Shown here: piece after piece, positions 16,006 through 23,742 of the stretch | Layout of the letters: each line of letters opens with the position of its first letter | Numbering within the stretch: position 1 is the stretch's first letter | Assembly (NCBI GenBank): GCA_017404665.1 | Contig: JAFRBX010000055.1 | Coordinates: 1-47,759, forward strand | Reading direction: 5' to 3' | DNA: 47,759 bases | DNA from: Ruminococcus sp. | GTDB lineage: Bacteria; Bacillota; Clostridia; Oscillospirales; Acutalibacteraceae | The notes under the pieces: generated by a model | Told to the model about the DNA's origin: nothing | Database searches by the model: none | What the model saw: the letters and a program-made list of their open reading frames with translations, nothing else | Program-made: the position numbers and the translations under genes

Positions 16006-19000
16006 ATGTCAAAAAAACAGGCATTATCACCGGAACAATATTTGAATGCGCAGGGCTACACCTACTTTGCCTATATCAGCTGCATGCATGCGGACAGGAA
16101 GTGGGCGATATGGCTTAAACGCAAGCTGCAGGCGTACCGACTGCCGGTCAGAACGCAGGAGTATCACAGTGATCTGCCCTCGCGGATCAGTCCGATCTAT
16201 CTGGATTTGGGCGACCTGCGGTCCGGAGATCTGACCCGTTCGGAAGGGGAAGAGCTGCACTCCTCCAAATTCCTGATCGTTATCTGTTCCAAAAACGCGT
16301 GCCGGAACTCTCGTGTTATCGACGATGAGATCCGTTTTTTCCTCGAAAGCGGCGGCGACTACTCGCGTATCATCCCTTTTATCGTCAACAAATCCGAGCG
16401 TCCGGAGTGGGACTGCTTTCCGCAGTGTCTGCAGGAGCTGTGTCAGATCACCAACATCGTCGGCACCAACATCTATGATTCCGGTAAGTCCGACGCTGTC
16501 CTGAAGGTCGTCGCCAAGATGCATGGCATCAAGCTCGAAGAGCTGGAAAGCGAGGAAAAAAGAAGAAGGAAAAAGCAAAGGAGGATCAAAGCTGCCGTCG
16601 CCGCAGTTCCGGCGGTCGCTGCGATCGCTGCCGGCGTCATATGCTGGAATTATTATGTTCCCAAGGTCAGCCATTATCTGGATTATACGACGGTCAAGGG
16701 ATTGCCGCAGGGTATCGGCAAGCTGTCAAAAACGCAGACCGAATCGCTCGACGCGTTTTACACGATTATCTCGCGGTACGGAAAGATTCAGGAGCTCCGT
16801 CATGAGAATCCATCCGGGAATATCGTCGGAACAGATGATAGTGTGAAGAATAACGGCGCTGTCCATGCGGTCTACGGTTATTCGAAAAACGGTATATTGT
16901 CCGATGTGACGTATTATGACGCGTTCGATAATCCCGAATATCAGCAGAACTATTCCGGAGATAATCTTAAAACGATCGATATCAGGAGGTATGTCGACGC
17001 GAACAGCGCCGGATATGAAGGCGGCTCATCGCTCAATGCCCATACGGTGACTGTCTTGGACATTGACGTTTTAACTGATAATCGAAGCAATAACGTTGTC
17101 AGGTATCTTATCGATTATGACGATAAAGGCTTTATTTCCGAGATCCGGTATGCCAGCAGCACCACGACGAATTACGTCGGCGTTGACGCCGACGGGATCA
17201 GCGGTATCCGATATGAGCGCGATGAGCTCGGCAGAGTGACCCGTGAATCCTTCCTGACATTTATCGGTGAAGGAAAAACGGCGACGAACCCCGAGGATTA
17301 TCAGATCGTCGGTACAAGCACGGGCTTAGCTTCAATCGAATATGACTATGACGGCTTTGACTGTGTAGAAAAGCGCTATCTGAACGCCGAAGGACAAGCT
17401 ATCCCTGCAGACAAGAACGTATCTGTCTTCAAAACAGAATTCGCCGACCACAAACCGGTAAAGGAATCCTATTATAATCCCGACGGTTCGTTGATCATGT
17501 CAGATGACGGCTTTGCTTTCTGCGAATGTGCTTACGACGAACACGGAAATCAGATCGAGCTGCGCTATTATGACGCCGACGGCGAGCCTGTGCTGAACAA
17601 GGAATGGTATGCTTCACAGAAATCAGAATTTGACGCCGACGGAAATATGCTTCGGACAGCCTTCTATGATACTCACGGCGACCCTGTATTGACGTCCGGA
17701 GGATTTGCCGCGCTGCAGAGAGAATATGATGAGAGAGGCAACGCGACCAGAACAGATTATTACGATGCCGACGGCAAGCTGACCTTGCTCAAAGAAGGGT
17801 ACGCGACAATTAAAAACGAATATGACGATCAGGGTAATATGACATATATCGGCTTTTTCGGCGTCGACGGCTCTCCCGCGATACACAGCGACGGTTATTC
17901 TTTCTGCAGATACGATTATAATGCTAAGGGTTACGAAACAAAGAGGTCATATTACGGAGTGAACGATAAGCCCGTGTTGAAAAACGGCGGTTATTCAACT
18001 TGGGAAAGCGAGTATGATGAATGGGGAAATCTGACCAAGGCGAGCGCTTACGGAATTGACAGTGAGCCTATCCTGATTGACGCCGGTTATTCATACTGGA
18101 AAAGTGAATATAATGACAGAGGACTTATTACAAAAATGAGCTTCTACGGGATCGACGAAGAACTGATCGAGACCGCGGACGGTTATGCCATGATCACTTC
18201 CGAGTATGATGATTGGGGAAATAATACCGAGAAAAGCTTTTACGGAGCAGACGGCAAGTTCATACTGTCAGACGGCGGTTATGCGACGCAAAAGAACGAG
18301 TATGACGCGCGAGGCAATATAGTGAAGGCGAGCTATTGCGGCGCTGACGGTGAGCCGATCGTGGTAAAAGAAGGCTATGCTTCGGTCGTGTTAGAATACG
18401 ACGAGAGAGGAAACACCGTAAAAATGACAACCTTGGATCTTGACGGCAATCCTGTTGCGGCGGATGCAGGCTACGCTTCACACGAGATCGAATATGATGA
18501 CCGGGGACGGACGATCAAGGCAGCCTTTTATGACTCCGACGGCAAATTGACAATGATCGAGGACGGTTACGCGATAGGGACGATCGAATACGACGAGAGA
18601 GGTCATAATATCAAAACGTGCTATTATGATACCGACGGTGAGCTTATCGCTGATGAAAACGGCGATGCGTACATCGAATATGAATATGACGAGAGAGGAA
18701 ACCTGATAAAAGGCAGCTGCTACGGCGCTGATGAAAAGCTCCGCATGAACCAATATAACTATGCCGTGTGTACCTCCGAGTTTGACGGAAGAGGCTATGA
18801 GATCAGAAGGGCGTACTATGACGCCGACAACAAACCGGTCATATGCAGCGCGGACTATTTCTCGTGGGATGCGGAATATGACGCGCGCGGCAATCGGATC
18901 AGGCAGTGCTTCTACGATACCGACGGCAATCCGGTCATGAGTCAAAACGGCTGCGCCGCATGGGAAGCCTATTATGATCAGCAGGGGACTTTAAGAGCCT

Positions 19001-19053
19001 ACGCTTACTACGACGCAGAAGGCAATATCATTGAGCAGAGCTCAAATAATTGA
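16006..19053 (+). CDS. TIR-domain receptor-like membrane protein with 32-residue tandem repeats (paralogue 2)
   Basis: 1015 residues; GAGGGAGG precedes the ATG by seven bases. It has the same plan as the preceding gene: TIR (about 17-145), KVVAKMHGIKLEEL, basic RRRKKQRR, one membrane helix (about 193-216), proximal outer domain, and 16 repeats of about 32 residues from 502 to the C-terminus. The TIR has diverged at signature points: box 1 reads FAYISCMHAD instead of FAFISYRHLD, and box 2 reads LDLGDLRSG instead of LDRDNMRSG, so the conserved arginine is gone, while VIDDEI (E108) is kept. It may be a pseudo-TIR partner. The genes are 70 bases apart without a terminator and are probably cotranscribed. 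Repeat units differ between the paralogues, so the duplication is not recent. Confidence 0.8.
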   Translation: MSKKQALSPEQYLNAQGYTYFAYISCMHADRKWAIWLKRKLQAYRLPVRTQEYHSDLPSRISPIYLDLGDLRSGDLTRSEGEELHSSKFLIVICSKNACRNSRVIDDEIRFFLESGGDYSRIIPFIVNKSERPEWDCFPQCLQELCQITNIVGTNIYDSGKSDAVLKVVAKMHGIKLEELESEEKRRRKKQRRIKAAVAAVPAVAAIAAGVICWNYYVPKVSHYLDYTTVKGLPQGIGKLSKTQTESLDAFYTIISRYGKIQELRHENPSGNIVGTDDSVKNNGAVHAVYGYSKNGILSDVTYYDAFDNPEYQQNYSGDNLKTIDIRRYVDANSAGYEGGSSLNAHTVTVLDIDVLTDNRSNNVVRYLIDYDDKGFISEIRYASSTTTNYVGVDADGISGIRYERDELGRVTRESFLTFIGEGKTATNPEDYQIVGTSTGLASIEYDYDGFDCVEKRYLNAEGQAIPADKNVSVFKTEFADHKPVKESYYNPDGSLIMSDDGFAFCECAYDEHGNQIELRYYDADGEPVLNKEWYASQKSEFDADGNMLRTAFYDTHGDPVLTSGGFAALQREYDERGNATRTDYYDADGKLTLLKEGYATIKNEYDDQGNMTYIGFFGVDGSPAIHSDGYSFCRYDYNAKGYETKRSYYGVNDKPVLKNGGYSTWESEYDEWGNLTKASAYGIDSEPILIDAGYSYWKSEYNDRGLITKMSFYGIDEELIETADGYAMITSEYDDWGNNTEKSFYGADGKFILSDGGYATQKNEYDARGNIVKASYCGADGEPIVVKEGYASVVLEYDERGNTVKMTTLDLDGNPVAADAGYASHEIEYDDRGRTIKAAFYDSDGKLTMIEDGYAIGTIEYDERGHNIKTCYYDTDGELIADENGDAYIEYEYDERGNLIKGSCYGADEKLRMNQYNYAVCTSEFDGRGYEIRRAYYDADNKPVICSADYFSWDAEYDARGNRIRQCFYDTDGNPVMSQNGCAAWEAYYDQQGTLRAYAYYDAEGNIIEQSSNN

Positions 19054-19077
19054 CGGCAATCGGTTCTCAACATCTGC

Positions 19078-19106
19078 TTGACATTTTTCAAGCGCTGTAG
19101 TTTAAT
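19078..19106 (+). promoter_or_regulatory. SigA promoter of thrH
   Basis: TTGACA (19078-19083), 17-base spacer, TTTAAT (19101-19106): six of six and five of six consensus bases. Confidence 0.75.
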
Positions 19107-19138
19107 ATGTATGTAAAAAACAAAAGGAAGGTTATGCT

Positions 19139-19738
19139 ATGAATATCGTTTGTTTGGATTTAGAGGGCGTATTGGTACCGGAAATATGGATCGCGTTTGC
19201 AGAAGCCTCGGGTATCCCGGAGCTTAAGCGTACCACCCGCGACGAGCCCGACTACGACAAGCTGATGAAGTACCGTCTGGATATTCTCGACGCTCACGGA
19301 TTGGGACTCAAAGAGATTCAGGAGACCATCGCGAAGATCGACCCGATGCCCGGCGCTAAGGCGTTTTTGGATGAGCTTCGTTCGATCACGCAGGCGGTCA
19401 TCCTCAGCGACACTTTCTCTCAGTTCGCAAAGCCACTGATGGAAAAGCTCGGCTGGCCGGCGATCTTCTGCAACGAGCTTGTCGTGGATGAAAACGGCAA
19501 AATCACTGATTATAAGCTCCGCTGTGAAAAGACCAAGCTGACCACTGTCCGCGCGCTCCAGAGCTGCGGCTTTGAGACGATCGCCTCCGGCGACAGCTTC
19601 AACGACCTCGCCATGATAAAGGCGAGCAAGGCGGGTTTCCTGTTCCGCGCTCCCGACAGCATCAAAGCGGATTATCCCGATATCCCCGCGTGCGAGACCT
19701 ACGACGAGCTGCTCGCGCTGATCAAATCGGCTCTGTGA
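19139..19738 (+). CDS. thrH: ThrH-type phosphoserine phosphatase / homoserine phosphotransferase (HAD)
   Basis: 199 residues, close to the about 205 of Pseudomonas ThrH. HAD motifs in order: DLEGVL (nucleophile and acid aspartate/glutamate variant typical of ThrH, residues 7-12), LSDTFSQF (motif II), the lysine in RCEKTKL (motif III), and SGDSFNDLAMIK (motif IV metal aspartates). Known members dephosphorylate phosphoserine and can pass the phosphate to homoserine, linking serine and threonine metabolism. AAGGAAGG lies upstream of the ATG at 19139. It has its own promoter and a strong terminator, so it is independent of the TIR genes before it. Confidence 0.88.
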   Translation: MNIVCLDLEGVLVPEIWIAFAEASGIPELKRTTRDEPDYDKLMKYRLDILDAHGLGLKEIQETIAKIDPMPGAKAFLDELRSITQAVILSDTFSQFAKPLMEKLGWPAIFCNELVVDENGKITDYKLRCEKTKLTTVRALQSCGFETIASGDSFNDLAMIKASKAGFLFRAPDSIKADYPDIPACETYDELLALIKSAL

Positions 19739-19788
19739 ATTGTAATATGTATGGGAGGGGTGTGACACGCGTGTCTGCTCCTCCCGAA

Positions 19789-19816
19789 AAAAAGCGCCTC
19801 GGCCGAGGCGCTTTTT
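19789..19816. terminator. strong bidirectional terminator between thrH and folT
   Basis: A perfect 14-bp stem with AAAAA on the left and TTTTT on the right (AAAAAGCGCCTCGG / CCGAGGCGCTTTTT) serves the convergent genes. Just before it, GGGAGG...CTGCTCCTCCCG (19754-19785) forms another hairpin resembling the one at 25145. Confidence 0.9.
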
Positions 19817-19828
19817 GTCATTTTTGCT

Positions 19829-19870
19829 GTCATTGCGAAGTCCTTCAGAGCAGTGGCTATCCCACAAACA
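19829..19870. repeat. dispersed GTCATTGCGAAG...GTGGCTATCCCAC repeat
   Basis: It begins GTCATTGCGAAGTCC and ends CAGTGGCTATCCCACAAAC, the same ends as the copies at 4216 and 30760. Confidence 0.7.
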
Positions 19871-19922
19871 GGGAAAGATCTCATAATACTTTAGATTCTT
19901 CTTAAATAGGTACAAAACATAT

Positions 19923-20696
19923 TTAGATAATAATTGTAAATGTAATAACAGATACCAAGCAAAGTGATATGATTGATAAAACTAAGCAAGTTTTGCCGAC
20001 TTGTTTTTTATCTTCTGTTTCTTTGGATAACAGGATTGAGCCGATTATTATCCCTGCAAGTGGTACTAAAAAACTGATAAAATAATGAAAACCGTAATTT
20101 TCTTCTTGATTGCTTGATGGTGAGGAAGAATTGAACTGATAGTTTCGATTCTGAACATTGATCCTATCGAGCAGCGGTTTTATCAATCGTGTAATCAATA
20201 CTTCAACTACGCCGAACGGCACCAGCACAGCCGCGCGATACAGCAGCAGCGTGAGATAGGGGATGTTCATCATCCCGCTGAGCACCAGCGTGTTCAGCGG
20301 CAGCGCGCACAGCACCAGCACCGCTGTTTTCGCGATAATGATCTCTTTGAGGCTGAACGCGCTCTTGTAGAGCACGACGCCGTAGATGATTCCTTCCCAT
20401 ACATAGCATGCCGTCAGCGCGGGATTCATCGAAAAGGCGGTGGGATTCGCCAAGATGATCGACAGGATATCTCCTGCGCCCGATACGATCGCGGCGCAGA
20501 CCGGTCCGTACAGATACGCGGTAATGACGATCGGGATAAAGGTGAAGCCGATCTTGACGAACGGCATGAAAGCCAGTGTAAAATTAGAGAAGATGCCCAG
20601 CACGACCCGCAGAGCCAGCATCATCGCGCACACAGCGAGCGTCTGCACATGGCTCAGCTCTTTGGATGAATCGGCAAACTTTTTGAAAAATGACAT
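19923..20696 (-). CDS. folT: folate ECF transporter S component FolT with an extra AT-rich C-terminal domain
   Basis: 257 residues; AGGGAGG lies before the ATG at 20696. The first about 180 residues are a six-helix ECF substrate-binding subunit of the FolT type (LAVCAMMLALRVVLGIF, GFTFIPIVITAYLYGPVCAA, GDILSI, ALTACYVWEGIIYG). It binds folate or 5-formyl-THF and uses the shared EcfA1/EcfA2/EcfT module, whose genes lie about 17 kb away. Unusually, a Ser/Asn/Gln linker and two further hydrophobic helices follow (about 200-257; FISFLVPLAGIIIGSILL, a charged loop, and a last helix). That tail is encoded by visibly AT-rich DNA (19923-20150). Regulation: a THF riboswitch and a consensus promoter lie upstream. 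Confidence 0.85.
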   Translation of the reverse strand: MSFFKKFADSSKELSHVQTLAVCAMMLALRVVLGIFSNFTLAFMPFVKIGFTFIPIVITAYLYGPVCAAIVSGAGDILSIILANPTAFSMNPALTACYVWEGIIYGVVLYKSAFSLKEIIIAKTAVLVLCALPLNTLVLSGMMNIPYLTLLLYRAAVLVPFGVVEVLITRLIKPLLDRINVQNRNYQFNSSSPSSNQEENYGFHYFISFLVPLAGIIIGSILLSKETEDKKQVGKTCLVLSIISLCLVSVITFTIII

Positions 20697-20702
20697 AATA
20701 AT

Positions 20703-20762
20703 ACCTCCCTGTGCATCTCGTTTTCACCGCAATCAGCGGTGATCGTTATCGCATAAGGAGGT
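20703..20762 (-). promoter_or_regulatory. hairpin that can hide the folT ribosome binding site
   Basis: On the minus strand ACCTCC (20762-20757) can pair with GGAGGT of the folT Shine-Dalgarno (20708-20703). A TCACCGC/GCGGTGA stem lies between them. This would be the expression platform for translational control by the riboswitch. The pairing is visible; the switching is inferred. Confidence 0.5.
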
Positions 20763-20888
20763 TTCCGTATGCAACAGCGGGATGCAAAGAATACACCGCA
20801 AGGGCACGGGCACGTGTGTCTTTATCTGTCACAGACTGACGCTTTCCGAATGCAATTGATTCATGCTTCGAAAACTGATACTTCAGTC

Positions 20889-20976
20889 CGAGAAAGAAAA
20901 AGCGATACGCCGCCGCTTTTCGTTTTGCCGTCAACTCCCCGTACGGCAAACACTTGACGCGTATTCTTTTACTCTG
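20889..20976 (-). promoter_or_regulatory. tetrahydrofolate (THF, class I) riboswitch upstream of folT
   Basis: Read on the minus strand from 20976: CAGAGTAAAAGAATACG, then CGTCAAGTG, a TTTGCCG...CGGCAAA helix, ACGAAAAGCGG, then CGTATC pairing back to the start, and CTTTCTCGG. The order and core bases match the THF riboswitch (GAGUAGAUGAUUCGCG, UUAAGUG, ACGAAGCG). It sits between a consensus promoter (20998-21025) and folT, the expected partner gene. Between it and folT about 125 bases hold only the RBS-masking hairpin. Confidence 0.82.
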
Positions 20977-20997
20977 TTTATATTTTAACTGTATAAC

Positions 20998-21025
20998 ATT
21001 ATACTCTCAGCAAGGATAATGTCAA
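20998..21025 (-). promoter_or_regulatory. SigA promoter of the THF riboswitch-folT transcript
   Basis: On the minus strand TTGACA (21025-21020), 16-base spacer, TATAAT (21003-20998), both hexamers perfect. Transcription would start near 20990, just ahead of the riboswitch. Confidence 0.85.
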
Positions 21026-21029
21026 GCGA

Positions 21030-21875
21030 TCATCGGCACGGCGTATCCAGATCCAGCGCGACCAGATCGTGGTGCGGTACCTGTTTGTCCTCCGGCGGCA
21101 GCGCCATATAGTCGCCGAACGCCATCCTCAGGTAGGCGTCATAGCCCTTCGGGATCGGCATCTGCAATCCTTCAAATTCGTGATACACCACTTCTTTGAA
21201 AGCAATCTGCGGATATTCGTTCATCATGTAGTGCGGTCCCGCGCACAGCTCCGTACACTTTTTATGTGTGTTGAAGGCGTAGCGGGTCATCTTTTTCTCA
21301 TGCTTTTTCCAGATCTTGGTGCGCCTTTCGCGGGAGGGCGCCAGCTTGAGCAGGATCGAACTGACAAGCTTGATCAGCCCGCCGTGTTTGCTCGGTACTA
21401 CCTCGGTGATATACAGGCTGTACATCATCGCGTGATAGTACTGCATATATCGCTGCAGCTTTTTATCCGGACAGCCGTCCAGCGGAAAAACGTCGGTGAC
21501 AATACCATGCGGTACGTCGATATCCTTCTGGTTCTCCTTGACCATCGTTGCCGAGGTATCTACCAGCGTTGCAAAGCTGTTGCCGGTAAAGACCTTTTCG
21601 CCGTCGGTTTTCAGCATCAGGAACCGCTCTCCGCTTTCTTCCGTTTTCCACAGTCGGAGCATCCGTTCATAATCCCTGCGCGGCATCATGACGTCGATAT
21701 CGTCGTCCCACGGGATGAAGCCGTTGTGCCTGACGGCGCCGATCACACAGCCGCCCAACAGAAAATAGGTCAGGTCGTGCTCCTTGCAAAAATTGTCGAA
21801 GTAGACGAGAGACTCCAGCTCCTTTAACTGTAACCGACGCAGGGTATCTCTGTCTACTGTTATGATCTCACTCAT
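21030..21875 (-). CDS. LicD family phosphotransferase
   Basis: 281 residues. The LicD core is clear: FLLGGCVIGAVRHNGFIPWDDDIDVMMPRRDYE, containing the DDDID metal-binding cluster of this nucleotidyltransferase-fold family, then HGIVTDVFPLDGCP. LicD proteins transfer phosphocholine or similar phospho-groups to teichoic acids or capsule sugars. The C-terminal FGDYMALPPEDKQVPHH is the common closing motif. The ATG overlaps the stop of the upstream glycosyltransferase by four bases (ATGA), so the two are translationally coupled. It is the last gene of the minus-strand surface-polymer cluster. The acceptor is unknown. Confidence 0.9.
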   Translation of the reverse strand: MSEIITVDRDTLRRLQLKELESLVYFDNFCKEHDLTYFLLGGCVIGAVRHNGFIPWDDDIDVMMPRRDYERMLRLWKTEESGERFLMLKTDGEKVFTGNSFATLVDTSATMVKENQKDIDVPHGIVTDVFPLDGCPDKKLQRYMQYYHAMMYSLYITEVVPSKHGGLIKLVSSILLKLAPSRERRTKIWKKHEKKMTRYAFNTHKKCTELCAGPHYMMNEYPQIAFKEVVYHEFEGLQMPIPKGYDAYLRMAFGDYMALPPEDKQVPHHDLVALDLDTPCR

Positions 21876-22966
21876 AATACTACTTCTTGATCGTCGTCAT
21901 AGATGACGGTATTATTGATAACTGCTTCCTTGACCTCTTCAATGCGCTTCTGCGCGCTGCCGTCCAGACTATGCTTCCAGAACGGCAGCTTGATCAGCCC
22001 GACCAGCGTGCCGATGCCGTAGCTGATATGCAGCACGGGGAAGAGGAGCGGCAGGATCAAAAACAGCGGATTGATAGATTTTTTCAGCACAAACGCGCCG
22101 ACCGTGTTGACAAAGTTGAACATGGTGTACATCGCCATAATGATCGCGAAGTAGACCGGTTGTCCTGCCAGCGCCCATATGAGCAGACTTCCCGCAACAG
22201 CCAGTAAAAAGACAAACGGAATGAAGTGAAAATAGCTCAGGCACCCGGGGCATACGCCCAGCGTCAGCCCGATCCAGTAGCCGTTGCCGTACTTCTGCTT
22301 GATCATGCGCTTCAACGTGCTTCTGGTATGCTGAAAGGAAATGATCTCCGGGCAGCAGCACATCTTGTAGCCTGCCTGACGGATGCGGTAATGCAGCTCA
22401 TTGTCCTCGGTACGACCCAGATCCTCGTTGAATCCCCCGACCTTTGAGAACACCTCGCGCTTGTACGCGGCGTGGAAGAGGCTGTCGTGATATTCCTTCT
22501 GCGCCGCAGGTCTGCGGTAATCCGCGACCGAGGAGCCGAACAGGCTTTCCTCCGCCGCGAGCAGAGTCTTTGTCCACGGATTGGGGTTGGCGCAGATGTT
22601 GGGACGCCCTCCACCGACGATATCCTCGCCCTCCTGGATATTGAAAACGTTGCGGGATACGAACTGCCGCGGGATTTTCGAGTGCGCGTCAACCCGGATG
22701 ATGATATCGCCCGTGGCGTGTTCAATGGCTACATTCCACGCCGACGCCTGATTTTTGCCGTTGGATTCGTATATCTTAACGTCGTAAAAACCGTTGTCGG
22801 CTTGCTGAAAATCCTCCATGACCGCGCGCGTATCGTCGGTAGAGCCGGAGTCGATCATGATGACTTCAATTTTTTTATGAGGATAATTCTGATCTCTGAA
22901 ATCGCGGAGAAGCCCCTTGAGCGCATCTTCTTCGTTTCGCGCGATCGTACACAGCGATACTCTCAT
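21872..22966 (-). CDS. membrane-associated family 2 glycosyltransferase
   Basis: 364 residues. A GT-A domain (about 1-235) opens with VSLCTIARNEEDALKGLL and carries the nucleotide-binding DSGSTDDT, the DAHSKIP metal motif, and EDNELHYRIRQAG with the likely catalytic acidic residues. Three or four helices follow (about 240-330; FHFIPFVFLLAVAGSLLIWAL), placing it at the inner face of the membrane. Such enzymes build lipid-linked sugars or surface polysaccharide. AGAGGTGA lies within the end of the preceding gene, one base separates the two genes, and licD overlaps downstream. Confidence 0.88.
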   Translation of the reverse strand: MRVSLCTIARNEEDALKGLLRDFRDQNYPHKKIEVIMIDSGSTDDTRAVMEDFQQADNGFYDVKIYESNGKNQASAWNVAIEHATGDIIIRVDAHSKIPRQFVSRNVFNIQEGEDIVGGGRPNICANPNPWTKTLLAAEESLFGSSVADYRRPAAQKEYHDSLFHAAYKREVFSKVGGFNEDLGRTEDNELHYRIRQAGYKMCCCPEIISFQHTRSTLKRMIKQKYGNGYWIGLTLGVCPGCLSYFHFIPFVFLLAVAGSLLIWALAGQPVYFAIIMAMYTMFNFVNTVGAFVLKKSINPLFLILPLLFPVLHISYGIGTLVGLIKLPFWKHSLDGSAQKRIEEVKEAVINNTVIYDDDQEVVL

Positions 22967-22967
22967 T

Positions 22968-23738
22968 TCAGTTCACCTCTAAAGAAGCTTTTGTCATCCA
23001 CTTTGCGCTGACGCACATCGACTGCGTCATATAGGGGATGACATACAGCATCGGAAGGATCAGCAGACACAGCAGCATCCAAGGCGTAAAGCTGAAGATC
23101 AGCTTCGCCGCGCTGCCGGTGCGGTTTTGCATAATATATTTGTTATATGCGAACACCTGCTCCGGTGTGAACTGCGGATTGTCCGCGCTGACCGTAAAAA
23201 CAGTGAAGTACCGCAGCGAATACAGCGTGGTGGTAACAGTGGACAATACCGCGAAGAGGAAGCGGCAGTTGTTGTATAATACGGTTCCGGCAAAATCCGA
23301 TCCGGAGTTCGCGACGATGATATCAAAGATGATCAGCGGAGAATACAGGATCAGCGCCGGCAGCAGCATGCGCAGAATGATGCGGATGTTCAAACTCAGC
23401 GCGCTGCCGTAACGGCCGCGTTCAAAGTGGTAGAAGACGTCCCTGAGATCGATTGTGTCACTATATGCGGCTTTGTAAAACGCACGCACATAACCGTTGA
23501 TGACCGGAGAGAGCAGAAAGAACATGATGAACTCAACAGGGTAGCCGATCGAATAGACGAGAATGGAATAGAGTCCTTCGTCGGAAATGCTTTCGATCAG
23601 GACGCACGAGATCGCGGTGGTTGTACCGTCTATGATGTAAAACGGCAATATGAGAATCAGCAGTGCGACAATCGCTTTGACAAAATTGTGCTTGAGCAGG
23701 CTGCGTGCCTGCGATTTGATGATGGCTTCTGCAGTCAA
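22968..23738 (-). CDS. polytopic membrane protein of unknown function
   Basis: About 257 residues with five or six hydrophobic helices and an amphipathic N-terminus (AEAIIKSQARSLLKHNF) like that of DUF975-type membrane proteins; the family call is tentative. The start is set at TTG 23738, because AAGGGA lies seven bases upstream and an upstream start would run 50 bases into pepV. It follows the pepV stop by four bases and precedes the glycosyltransferase by one base, so it belongs to the same operon. No catalytic motif is visible. Confidence 0.65.
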   Translation of the reverse strand: MTAEAIIKSQARSLLKHNFVKAIVALLILILPFYIIDGTTTAISCVLIESISDEGLYSILVYSIGYPVEFIMFFLLSPVINGYVRAFYKAAYSDTIDLRDVFYHFERGRYGSALSLNIRIILRMLLPALILYSPLIIFDIIVANSGSDFAGTVLYNNCRFLFAVLSTVTTTLYSLRYFTVFTVSADNPQFTPEQVFAYNKYIMQNRTGSAAKLIFSFTPWMLLCLLILPMLYVIPYMTQSMCVSAKWMTKASLEVN

Positions 23739-23742
23739 AAAA

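Noticed and set aside
12921-19053. Reading the TIR/repeat genes as RHS toxins or polymorphic toxins
   Set aside because: They lack a signal peptide, the RHS core box and a variable C-terminal toxin; the repeats run to the very end of both proteins.
20769-20957. Plus-strand frame in the folT upstream region
   Set aside because: It overlaps the THF riboswitch on the other strand; AAGGAGG before it is better explained as the anti-Shine-Dalgarno arm of the folT leader.
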